Assembly (NCBI RefSeq): GCF_000721075.1
Contig: NZ_JOEQ01000023.1
Coordinates: 108,857 to 172,856, forward strand
DNA from: Streptosporangium amethystogenes
GTDB taxonomy: Bacteria > Actinomycetota > Actinomycetes > Streptosporangiales > Streptosporangiaceae
DNA length: 64,000 bases
Direction: 5' to 3'
The position numbers and the translations under genes are program-made. Of this stretch, positions 9,079 to 18,900 are shown one piece after another; within the stretch, counting starts at the first letter, position 1; every line of letters begins with the position of its first letter. The notes under the pieces are model-generated. The model was not told the origin of the DNA, searched no databases, and saw only the letters and a program-made list of their open reading frames with translations.

Positions 9079-9190
9079 CGACACCGACTCGACCTGCCCC
9101 ACCCAGCGAGGGGTCGGCACCGGGATACGGCGCGGCGGAGCCACCAGCGGGTGAACACGTCTCGCTCCTGTCCGATGTGCCGGGGGCACC

Positions 9191-10270
9191 TCAACCTGAC
9201 TTTTTGGCGGTATGTGGTGGTGGGGTGGGCAGTTGAACGACGATACGGAGTCCGCCCGTAGGACGCGGGACGATAGTGAGGGATCCGTCGTGTACTTGGA
9301 TGATGCTCTTGACGATTGCCAGGCCCAGTCCGACGCCTGCGTGGTCATTGCGTATTCTTTCGGTGCCGCGCTGAAAGGGTTCGGTGAGTGTCGAGACCAA
9401 CTGCGAGGAGAGCTTCTCGCCGCTGCTTTCGACAGTGAGCACCGCGGTCTCGGGGCGGACGCTGGTCTTGACCCACACGGTGCCCCGCTCGGGCAGGTTG
9501 TGCACGATGGCGTTGTGCACAAGGTTCGTCGTCATCTGCAGCAGGAGCGCTTGCGACCCGATAGCCGGGGTGATGTCACCGGAGGCATCGATGGTGACAC
9601 CGCGTTTCTCGGCGAGCGGGAGCAGTGTTTCGACGGCCTCTTCTACGAGTAGGGACAGGTCGACAGGTTCTCGGGTGAAGGACCTCTGGTCAGCGCGGCT
9701 GAGCACGAGTAGCGCCTCGGTGAGGTCGATCGCCTGGGCGTTGACGGCACGAAGGCGGCCGACGAGTTCTCCATGGTCGTGTGTCGGATCGTGGCGGGCC
9801 ACGTCGAGAAGTGCCTGCGAGATCGCAAGCGGGGTGCGCAGTTCGTGGGAGGCGTTGGCTGCGAATCTCTGCTGTTCGGCGACGTGTGCTTCGAGCCGTG
9901 CGAGCATGGCGTCGAAGGCGTCGGCGAGTTCACGGAACTCGTCTTTGCGGCCCTCCAACTGGATCCGGTGGGAGAGTGACCCGTCCGCGGCCATGCGGGT
10001 GGCGTCCGTGATGCGGGCCAGCGGGGCGAGCATGCGGCCGGCGAGAATCCATCCTCCCAGGAGACCGAACACCAGCATGAAGACCAGCACCGTGCCCATG
10101 GCCGGCGCGAAGTCGTGCAGGAGGATGAAGCGTTTGGGAACTAACCCCGCGATGATCCTACGCAGGAACACCCACACCGCCACGAGCAGCAGGGCTCCGG
10201 CAAGTATGAGGAATCCGGCATAGCTGAGGGTGAATTTGAGGCGAACGCTCAACCCGGGCGCTCTATCCAC
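9191..10270 (-). CDS. Sensor histidine kinase
   Basis: A 359-residue membrane kinase. It has transmembrane helices at about 12-36 and 58-80 enclosing a short extracellular loop of about 20 residues, a HAMP domain (80-132), a HisKA domain with ASHELRTPL (phospho-accepting His142), and an HATPase with an N-box at 249-258 and the G-box GVGLGLAI near 313. The GTG at 10270 overlaps the end of the regulator gene by eight bases, which makes it a far better start than upstream alternatives. The tiny sensor loop fits an intramembrane-sensing kinase tied to the ABC transporter transcribed divergently. Confidence 0.92.
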   Translation of the reverse strand: MDRAPGLSVRLKFTLSYAGFLILAGALLLVAVWVFLRRIIAGLVPKRFILLHDFAPAMGTVLVFMLVFGLLGGWILAGRMLAPLARITDATRMAADGSLSHRIQLEGRKDEFRELADAFDAMLARLEAHVAEQQRFAANASHELRTPLAISQALLDVARHDPTHDHGELVGRLRAVNAQAIDLTEALLVLSRADQRSFTREPVDLSLLVEEAVETLLPLAEKRGVTIDASGDITPAIGSQALLLQMTTNLVHNAIVHNLPERGTVWVKTSVRPETAVLTVESSGEKLSSQLVSTLTEPFQRGTERIRNDHAGVGLGLAIVKSIIQVHDGSLTIVPRPTGGLRIVVQLPTPPPHTAKKSG

Positions 10271-10955
10271 GGTCCCCCTCACCTCCGGTGTCTGGTTGAG
10301 TGCCGATGCGGTATCCGGTGCCGGGTAGCGTGGTGATGATCCAGGGTTCGCCGAGCCGTTTGCGCAGTGCCGAGACCGTGATGCGCACGGCGTTGGTGAA
10401 CGGGTCTGCGTTCTCATCCCAGGCCCGCGCCAAGAGTTCTTCGGCGCTGACGACACCGCCTTCGGCGGCGACGAGGACTTCGAGCACGGCGAGCTGCTTC
10501 CTGGTCAGCGCGACGTAGCGGCCGTCGCGGTAGACCTCTCGGCGGAACGGATCCAGTCGCAGACCTGCGATCTCTCGCACGGGCGGCCTGTTGTACGCGC
10601 GCCTGCGGTCGAGTGCTCTGAGCCTGAGCACGAGTTCCTGGAGTTCGAACGGCTTGGTGAGGTAGTCGTCGGCGCCGAGCTCGAACCCGGTGGCCTTGTC
10701 ATCGAGACGGTCGGCAGCGGTGAGCATGAGGATCGGCATGCCGCTGCCGGAGGCGACGATGCGTTGGGCGATCTCGTCGCCGGAGGGTCCGGGAATGTCT
10801 CGGTCGAGGACGGCGATGTCGTAGGCGTTGACGCTCAGCAGTTCCAGAGCGGTGTCGCCGTCACCTGCGATGTCTGCCGCGATCGCTGCCAGGCGTAGGC
10901 CGTCGCGGATGGCCTCTGCCATAAGGCGTTCGTCCTCAACGATCAACACACGCAT
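10263..10955 (-). CDS. OmpR/PhoB family response regulator
   Basis: A 230-residue regulator with a receiver domain: acidic pair E7/D8, phospho-acceptor Asp51 in AVLDRDIPG, and Lys101 in TKPF. A winged-helix DNA-binding domain (about 125-222) contains RKQLAVLEVLVAAEG and ends VWTVRG-like VRITVSALRKRLG and GTGYRIG. It is the first gene of the operon with the kinase. Upstream lies an 11-base-spaced direct repeat suited to an OmpR-type dimer, between this gene and the divergent transporter it probably controls. Confidence 0.93.
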   Translation of the reverse strand: MRVLIVEDERLMAEAIRDGLRLAAIAADIAGDGDTALELLSVNAYDIAVLDRDIPGPSGDEIAQRIVASGSGMPILMLTAADRLDDKATGFELGADDYLTKPFELQELVLRLRALDRRRAYNRPPVREIAGLRLDPFRREVYRDGRYVALTRKQLAVLEVLVAAEGGVVSAEELLARAWDENADPFTNAVRITVSALRKRLGEPWIITTLPGTGYRIGTQPDTGGEGDRG

Positions 10956-10976
10956 GCTCCGAGGCTACGAGCCGGC

Positions 10977-10995
10977 GCATATCGTCGGCATATCG
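10977..10995. promoter_or_regulatory. Tandem GCATATCG repeat, probable response-regulator site
   Basis: GCATATCG occurs at 10977-10984 and again at 10988-10995, an 11-base period, in the 86-base gap between the response regulator and the divergent ABC transporter. OmpR-family dimers bind direct repeats of this spacing. Autoregulation and transporter control are inferred. Confidence 0.5.
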
Positions 10996-11041
10996 AAAAC
11001 CACATACGTGCCGGCAACACCACGCTGCCTTGACTGGCGGC

Positions 11042-11727
<686 letters not shown>

Positions 11728-11728
<1 letters not shown>

Positions 11729-14139
11729 TGCGTACCGTCTTCCTCGCGTCGCTGCGCACCCACCTCCGCAGGTACGTCGCAGCGGTGGTCGCGGTCGCCG
11801 TCGCCGTCGCCTTCGTCGTTGTGGTCGGTGTGCTCACGTCCGGGGCATACAGCGGACTCATGGACGGCCTGGGGGCGCCGTACCGCAATGCCGACCACGT
11901 GGTCTCGGCGGCGGGGTGGCCATCGTTCGAGCTGGACCCGGAGGCCGCGATCGCATTCACCGAGCGACACGGTGAGAACGCGGCCGCGACCGGCCGGGCA
12001 ACGCTGCCGGCGCGCGCGAACGGCCGGCGGCTCTCCGAAACGACCGTGGGGCCGATCGCCATCTTGGAGGAGTGGCGCTGGCAGGAGCTCAGCTCGGGTC
12101 GCTTCCCAGCGAGCACGGGCGAGGCGGTGGTGGACGTGTATTTCGCCCTGGCCGAGAACATCGCGGTCGGCAACCGGGTTCGGATCGGCGAGGGCGCCGC
12201 CGCGCGCGACGTACGAGTGGTCGGTCTGGTGGAGTCGCCCTCACCCCCGGCCCAGGCCTCGATGTACGTCACCTGGCCGCAGTTGCTGCGGTGGCGCGAC
12301 CACCTCCATCTGAACGCGGTGGCGGTGCGCGGGGAGGTAGGTCAGCTCCCGGAAGGTGCGAAGGCGCAGTCGCCGGAGGGTTTCGCCGCGGAGCGGCTGA
12401 CCTATGTCCAGAACAGGGTGAACAGCTTGTCGGTGATGCTGCTGTTGTTCGCCGGCATCGCGCTCTTCGTCTCGGTCCTGGTCATCGCGAACACGTTCTC
12501 CATCCTGTTGGCGCAACGACTCCGCGACTTCGCGCTGCTGCGCTGCGTCGGCGCGACCCGGCGGCAGGTGGTGCGTTCGGTACGCCGCGAGGCGGCCGTC
12601 GTCGGGGTGCTCGCGTCACTGGCCGGGACACTGGCCGGCGTCGGTCTCGGCTACGGGCTGATCGCCCTGATCGGCACCCTCGCGCCGACCGTCCCGGTGG
12701 GTGCCGCCGAGTTGCCCACGCTCTGGCTGCTGGGCGGGTTCGCCATCGGCCTGGCGGTCACCATGGTCGCGTCCTGGTTGCCGGTCCGGCGTGTGGTCCG
12801 GGTGAGCCCGCTGGCGGCGTTGCGCCCGGATGCCGCGGTCGACGTACACACGGCCACCGGCCTGGTGCGGCTGGCGCTCGCTACGATCCTCCTGGTCACC
12901 GGGCCGGCCCTGCTCGGGGTGGCGATGGCCCAGGACAGTACGGCGCTCATGGTGGCAGGCGGAGGATCGGTGTTCACCGGCGTACTCCTCTTCGGGCCGG
13001 TGCTCGTTCCCCGCCTGGTCCGGATCATCGGCGCGCTGCTCGGCCCCGCCGGGCGGCTGGCGACCAAGAACGCTGTGCGCAATCCGCGGCGGACCGCCAC
13101 CACCACCGCCTCCCTGCTGGTCGGCGTCACCCTGACGACCGCCGTACTCACCGGGATGACCACGTGGCGTTCGTCGTTGGATGAGCAGATCGGTAGGGAC
13201 CACCCCATCGATGTCGCGCTCACCTCGCCCAAGGAGCCGGTCACCACTGACCTCCTCGACCGGGTACATCACACTCCCGGTGTGGAGCAGGCCGTTCCAG
13301 TGGGCGGCGCCGTGGCCCGGGTGACCGGGCTCGACGAACCGATCCTGGTTGTCACCGCGCCGGCCGCGATGCACGTGGCCCGCGACGGCGGGGCGTTCGC
13401 CCGGGTGGAGCCGGAGAAGATCAGAGTCGATTCCGAGGCCTTCGGCAAGGACCTGAGTCTCCGGCCCGGTGACCGGGTCACGGTGCGCGTCGGCGACCGG
13501 CAAGCCCGGTTGCAGGTCGCCGTCGGCACCGGCTGGGGCCCGGCGGGCGTGGTCGCGCCCGAGACACTGGCGACGCTCACCGACGCCCCCGAGCCGCATG
13601 CCATCTGGATCCGCGCCTCCTCCGGCGCCGATCCGGCTCGACTCGGCAGTGATCTGGACGAGCTGGCCGATCCGGTTGGTGCGACGATCGAGAACGGGTT
13701 GCGGACCTGGGAGTCGCTGGACCAACAGCTGGGAATCTACACCTGGTCAGCGCTCGGCCTGCTCGGCATCGCCGTCGTGATCGCCCTGATCGGGATCGCG
13801 AACACCCTGGGGCTCTCCGTGCTCGAACGCGCCCGCGAACACGCGATGCTGCGCGCGCTCGGGCTCACCCGCAGGCAGCTGCGGCGGATGCTGGCGACCG
13901 AGGCGGTGCTGCTGTCGGTGGTGGCCACCCTGCTCGGCACCGTGATCGGCGTCGGGTTCGCCTGGGTCGGCTACGAGACGTTCGTGACGCGGGCTCTCAG
14001 CGACGCCACCATGCGGGTCCCCTGGCTCTCACTCGGCGTCGTCGTCCTCATCGCCGCCCTGGCCGGACTCCTCGCCGCTGTTCTCCCGGCACGCCGGGCC
14101 GCCCGGACGACTCCGGCCACAGGGCTGTCCCTCGACTGA
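11728..14139 (+). CDS. FtsX-like ABC permease with duplicated domain
   Basis: An 803-residue permease built from two FtsX repeats. TM1 is at about 12-35, a periplasmic-type loop follows (about 40-220), and three helices lie near 230-360. After extra helices near 375-430 comes a second repeat with a large extracellular loop (about 460-660) and three terminal helices. This is the actinobacterial ABC type associated with export or mechanotransmission, often of antimicrobial or cell-envelope compounds. It forms a two-gene operon with the ATPase and lies opposite the two-component system. The substrate is not known. Confidence 0.9.
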
Positions 14140-14224
14140 AACTCCTCGTCGATCGCCTGGCCGTCGGCTGAGGAAGTCCGCCATGCGCGGCACCGGGTAT
14201 GGACGAGTTCCTTCTTGATCGGAT

Positions 14225-15094
14225 TCACTGGCGGCCGATCTTGTCGAGTTCGGCGAGGTCCTCGGGGGAGAGCCGGAGTCCCGCGCCGGTGACGTTCTCG
14301 CGCAGGTGCGCCGTTGACGAGGTTCCGGGGATGAGCAGGATGTTCGGCGACCGCTGCAGCAGCCAGGCCAGGGCGACGGACATCGGTGTCGCATTCAGCC
14401 GGTCGGCCATGCTGGAAAGCGCCGAGGACTGCAGGGGGCTGAAGCCGCCGAGTGGGAAGAAGGGCACGTAGGCGATGCCCTGTTCGGCGAGCTCGTCGAT
14501 CAGCTTGTCGTCCTGGCGGTAGGCGAGGTTGTACATGTTCTGCACGCACACGATCGGCGCGATCGCGCGTGCCTCGGCGACCTGCTCCGCCGTCGCGTTG
14601 CTCACGCCGAGGTGCCGGATCAGGCCCTGCTGCTGGAGCTCGACGAGTGTTTCGAAGGGCGCGGCGAGCGAGCCGGGCTGGGGTCCTTGAGCGTCACCCA
14701 GTCGGAGGTTGACCAGATCGAGCACGTCGACGCCGAGATCTTCGAGGTTCTCGTGGATGGCGCGACGCAGATCCTCGGGCTTGCGGGCCGGGGGCCAGCC
14801 GCCCTGCTGGTCGCGGTCGGCACCGACCTTGGTCACCATGTGCAGCGCTTCGGGGTAGGGGTGCAGCGCTTCACGGATGAGTTGGTTGGTGAAGCGCGGC
14901 CCGTAGGCGCCTGCGGTGTCGATGTGCGTGATCCCGAGGTCCCTGACCTCGCGGAGGACTGCGAGTGCGGCGTCGCGGTCAGCCGGCGGACCCATGACCC
15001 CGGGGCCGGCGAGCTGCATGGCGCCGTAGCCGAACCGGGAGACGGACAGGTCGCCCAAGGTCCAGGTGCCGCCGGGAAGGGAGCGGGAGGGCAT
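14225..15094 (-). CDS. Aldo/keto reductase family oxidoreductase
   Basis: A 289-residue TIM-barrel NADPH oxidoreductase. The segment DTAGAYGPRFTN carries the catalytic Asp and Tyr, and HMVTKVGADR supplies Lys. The position where many family members have a catalytic His reads DLVNLRLGD, a variant I associate with a bacterial subgroup. SNATAEQV and the C-terminal PGTSSTAHLREN nucleotide-binding segment are present. The ATG at 15094 has AGAGG seven bases upstream, so the ATG 14 codons further up is rejected. It is divergent from the HxlR regulator, which probably controls it in response to an electrophile or quinone; that is inference from context. Confidence 0.9.
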   Translation of the reverse strand: MPSRSLPGGTWTLGDLSVSRFGYGAMQLAGPGVMGPPADRDAALAVLREVRDLGITHIDTAGAYGPRFTNQLIREALHPYPEALHMVTKVGADRDQQGGWPPARKPEDLRRAIHENLEDLGVDVLDLVNLRLGDAQGPQPGSLAAPFETLVELQQQGLIRHLGVSNATAEQVAEARAIAPIVCVQNMYNLAYRQDDKLIDELAEQGIAYVPFFPLGGFSPLQSSALSSMADRLNATPMSVALAWLLQRSPNILLIPGTSSTAHLRENVTGAGLRLSPEDLAELDKIGRQ

Positions 15095-15168
15095 GTTCGT
15101 ACCTCTGTCTTTCGTGGTGTGCTGCGAAGGTGCCACCCAGCCTGGGGGAGTAACCTTCTAAAGGGAAG

Positions 15169-15188
15169 TAGGCACCTAAAAGTGCGTA
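15169..15188. promoter_or_regulatory. Inverted repeat, probable HxlR operator
   Basis: TAGGCAC-CTAAAA-GTGCGTA (six of seven bases symmetric) lies between the divergent reductase and HxlR genes, 31 bases before the HxlR GTG. A related TAGGGCACC follows immediately at 15187. Size and position suit a winged-helix dimer. Confidence 0.5.
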
Positions 15189-15218
15189 GGGCACCTTAAG
15201 GCAGCAAAGGAGCCGGCA

Positions 15219-15662
15219 GTGGCGACAACGACGGCGGCCCGGCAGCGGGCACAGTCCAAGGTGGAGTACGACGCTTTCCTGGCGGCGTGTCCGAGCCGCG
15301 AACTGCTCAACCGGATCTCCGGCAAATGGGTTGCACTGATCCTCGCTGCCCTCGGCAGCGACGGCCCGCATCGGCCAGGTGACGACTGCGCCGGCGAGCC
15401 CCGGTCGATGCGCTACTCGGAGCTGTCCCGCATGCTGGCGGGTGTCAGTCAGAAGATGCTCACCCAGACGCTGCGCTCGCTGGAGCGCGACGGACTCGTC
15501 AGCCGCGCCGTGGTGCCCACCGTGCCCATCACGGTCACGTACGAGCTGACCGACCTGGGCATCTCGCTGCATCGCATGATACGCGGCCTGAAAACCTGGG
15601 CCGAGACCCACATGGACGACGTGATCGCCAACCGCGCGACGTACGACACCAGGGCTGACTGA
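15219..15662 (+). CDS. HxlR family transcriptional regulator
   Basis: A 147-residue winged-helix regulator. It has LLNRISGKWVALILAAL (helix 1-2), MRYSELSRMLAGVSQKMLTQTLRSLERDGLVSR (recognition helix and wing) and a C-terminal dimerisation helix. A 15-residue insert rich in Pro and Gly (about 48-62) separates helix 2 from helix 3. The GTG at 15219 follows AAAGGAG. Cys27 near the N-terminus (AACPSREL) is where redox-sensing HxlR proteins often keep a cysteine. It probably controls the divergent aldo/keto reductase. Confidence 0.92.
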   Translation: MATTTAARQRAQSKVEYDAFLAACPSRELLNRISGKWVALILAALGSDGPHRPGDDCAGEPRSMRYSELSRMLAGVSQKMLTQTLRSLERDGLVSRAVVPTVPITVTYELTDLGISLHRMIRGLKTWAETHMDDVIANRATYDTRAD

Positions 15663-15846
15663 ACGACGCCCCGGCGCCGACATCGTGAAGGCGTTCAACC
15701 AGTTTCCCGCGGATCCGGGGCAGGCCACCGCCACGCTCTGTGCCCGGCTGGGAACCACCCTCTCCCAGGAGGAGTGGACAAGGCTGATCCCCGAATCGTC
15801 CTACCGGGAGGTCTGCCCGAATGCCACAGTCCCGGGGACCCGCTGA
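15661..15846 (+). pseudogene. C-terminal remnant of a WD40/nSTAND-type protein
   Basis: A 62-codon open frame with no start codon ends at the TGA at 15846. Its last third reads LCARLGTTLSQEEWTRLIPE then SSYREVCP. This matches the conserved tail of large actinobacterial WD40-repeat proteins (C-x-x-x-G-x-x-L-T-x-x-E-W-x-x-Y-x-P-x-x-x-Y-x-x-x-C). Everything upstream is missing, so it is a deletion scar. It sits between the HxlR gene and the convergent hrpA. Confidence 0.55.
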
Positions 15847-15916
15847 AGACGACCGCGTTGCGGTGCACAGCACTGTGGCACGACAGCCGCTCCCCCGCCC
15901 AGGCGGGCGAACCGGC

Positions 15917-18900
15917 TCAGAGTTTCTCCATCGCCTTGCGGATGCGCTTGTCGGAGATCGAGTACGGGGTGCCAAGGGTCTGGGCGAAGTAGCTGACCCT
16001 GAGCTCCTCGATCATCCAGCGGATCTGCCGGACGTCGTCGTCGGAGCGGCGGGCCGGGGGGAGCTTCTCGACCAGCTCGTGGTAGTCGTCCTCGATGTCG
16101 TGCACCTTGTCCATCCGCTCCCCGTCGCGGAACGCGTCCTCGTGCACCTTCTCCAGCCGCCGCTCGGCTCCCTTGAGATAGCGGAGCAGGTCGGGCAGGC
16201 GCTTGTGGCCGGTCTCGGTGACGAAGCCCGGGTAGACCAGGTTGGCCACCTGGTCGCGGATGTCCTCGATCGCGGGCGTCGAGCGGGACTCGGGCAGCAG
16301 CGTCGAGACGGTGTGCCAGACCTTGAGGATGCTCTCGACCCTGGCCACCACCTCTGCCGTGGTGTCGAAGAGTTCGGCGCGCACCTTGTCGCGCAGGGCG
16401 GTGAAGGCGGACTCCTCCCAGACCGGCCCGCCGTACTCGTTCATGAGATGGTCGGCGGCGCAGGCGATGCAGTCGTCGAAGAGGGCGACGGCGCCGGCGT
16501 GCGGGCTCCGGCTCAGGGCGAGCTTGGACTGGTTGCCGAGGCGGCCGAGCACCCATTTGGCCGGGGACGGGGTGTTGAGCAGCAGCAGCCTGCGGGTGCC
16601 CTCCCACATGGCCCGGCGCTGCTCGGCCTCGGTCTCGAACATTCGTACCGCCACGGTGGCGCCCTCGTCGGCGAGTGCCGGATAGGCCTTCATCCTGCGC
16701 TGCTCGAACGTCTTGGGCAGCGCGCCCACGGTCCACCCCGTCAGACCGGTTCTCTCCAGGCCGTCGGCGGCCTTGGAGAGGGTCTGGCGGAGTTTGGGGG
16801 CGAGGCGCCGCTTGAGGTCGGCCAGGTCCTTGCTCTCGGCCAGCTTCTGCTTGCGGCCGTCGATCACCCGGAAGGTGATCTTGAGGTGGTCGGGGACCAG
16901 GTCCGGCTGCCAGTTCTCGCGGGTCACCTGGAAGCCGGTCAGGTTGAGCAGCTCGCGCTCCAGCACCGCGAGCAGCGGCTCCTGGGTGGGCTCGGCCCGC
17001 TCCAGGACCTTCTTGGCGTAGTTGGGGGCGGGGACGAAGTTGCGCCGGATGTTCTTGGGCAGGCTGCGGATGAGCGCGGTGAGCAACTCCTCGCGCAGTC
17101 CGGGGATCTGCCAGTCGAACCCTTCGACGTTGACCTGGTTGAGCAGCGCGAGCGGGATGTGCGCGGTGACGCCGTCGGCGTCGGTGCCGGGCTCGAACTG
17201 GTACGTCAGCGGGAAGCGCAGGCCGCCCTGGCGCCACACGTCGGGGTAGTCGCGCCGGCTGACGTCGCCGGCCGACTCGCTGATCAGCATCGACTTCTCG
17301 AAGCTGAGCAGGTCGGGCTGGTCGGCGCGGGCCTTCTTCCACCAGGAGTCGAAGTGCCGGCCGGAGACGACGTCGGCGGGAACGCGCTGGTCGTAGAAGT
17401 CGAACAGGGTCTCGTCGTCGACGAGGATGTCGCGGCGCCTGGCCCGCTCCTCCAGTTCCTCGACCTCTTCGAGGAGCTTGCGGTTCTCGGCGAAGAAGGC
17501 GTGATGGGTCTCCCAGTCGCCCTCGACCAGGGCGTGCCGGATGAACAGCTCCCGGCTCAGCTCGGGGTCGATGCGGCCGTAGTTGACCTTGCGCTGGGCC
17601 ACGATCGGCACCCCGTACAGGGTGACCTTCTCGTACGCCATCACCGAGCCCTGCTTCTTCTCCCAGTGCGGCTCGGAGTAGGTGCGTTTGATCAGGTGCG
17701 CGGCGAGCGGCTCGACCCACTCGGGTTCGATCTTGGCGTTGACCCGGGCCCAGAGCCGGGAGGTCTCCACCAGCTCGGCGGACATCACCCAGAGCGGCTG
17801 CTTCTTGGCGAGCGCGGAACCCGGGAAGATCGCGAACCGGGCGTTGCGCGCGCCGACGTACTCGGTCATCGGCCTGCGCGGCTCGTTCGCGCCGCGGCGG
17901 GCGCCGGGCTCCGCGGTCTTCTTGTCGATGTCCTTGACGCCGACGTGGGAGAGCAGGCCGGAGAGCAGGGAGATGTGGATCCTCTGCTCGTCGCCGGGGG
18001 TGCTGTTGAGGGCGATGCCGAGGGTCTTCGACATCTGGCGTAGCTGGCCGTAGACGTCCTGCCACTCGCGGACCCGCAGGTAGTTGAGGAACTCCGCCTT
18101 GCACAGGCGCCGGAACGCGCTGGAGGAGAGCTCCTTCTGCTGCTCCTGCAGGTAGTTCCACAGGTTCAGGTACGAGACGAAGTCGGACTCCTTGTCGGCG
18201 AACCGGCGGTGCTTGTCGTCGGCGGCCTGCTGCTTGTCGGCCGGGCGCTCGCGCGGGTCCTGGATCGACAGGGCGGAGGCGATGACCATGACCTCGCGGA
18301 CGCAGCCGTTGTGGTCGGCCTCCAGCACCATGCGGGCCAGTCGCGGGTCGACGGGAAGCCCGGCCAGCTTGCGGCCGAGCGGGGTCATCTGCCGCCCCTG
18401 GTCGAAGGCGCCCAGTTCCTGGAGCAGGTCGTAGCCGTCCCTGACCTGGCGCTGGTCGGGCGGCTCGACGAACGGGAAGGCCCCGATGTCGCCCAGGCCG
18501 ATCGAGGTCATCTGCAGGATGACCGAGGCGAGGTTGGTACGGAGGATCTCCGGGTCGGTGAACTCCGGCCGGGTGACGAAGTCGTCCTCCTCGTACAGCC
18601 GGATGCAGATGCCGTCGGAGACCCGGCCGCAGCGGCCCTTGCGCTGGTTGGCCGAGGCCTGGGAGATCGCCTCGATGGGGAGGCGCTGGACCTTGGTGCG
18701 GTGGCTGTAGCGGGAGATGCGGGCGAATCCGGGGTCGACCACGTACTTGATGCCGGGCACGGTCAGCGAGGTCTCGGCCACGTTGGTGGCCAGCACGACC
18801 CGGCGCCTGGTGTGCCGCTGGAAGACCTTGTGCTGCTCGGCGGCGGACAGTCTGGCGTACAGCGGCAGGATCTCGGCGTCCTTGCGCTTGGCGAGCGCCT

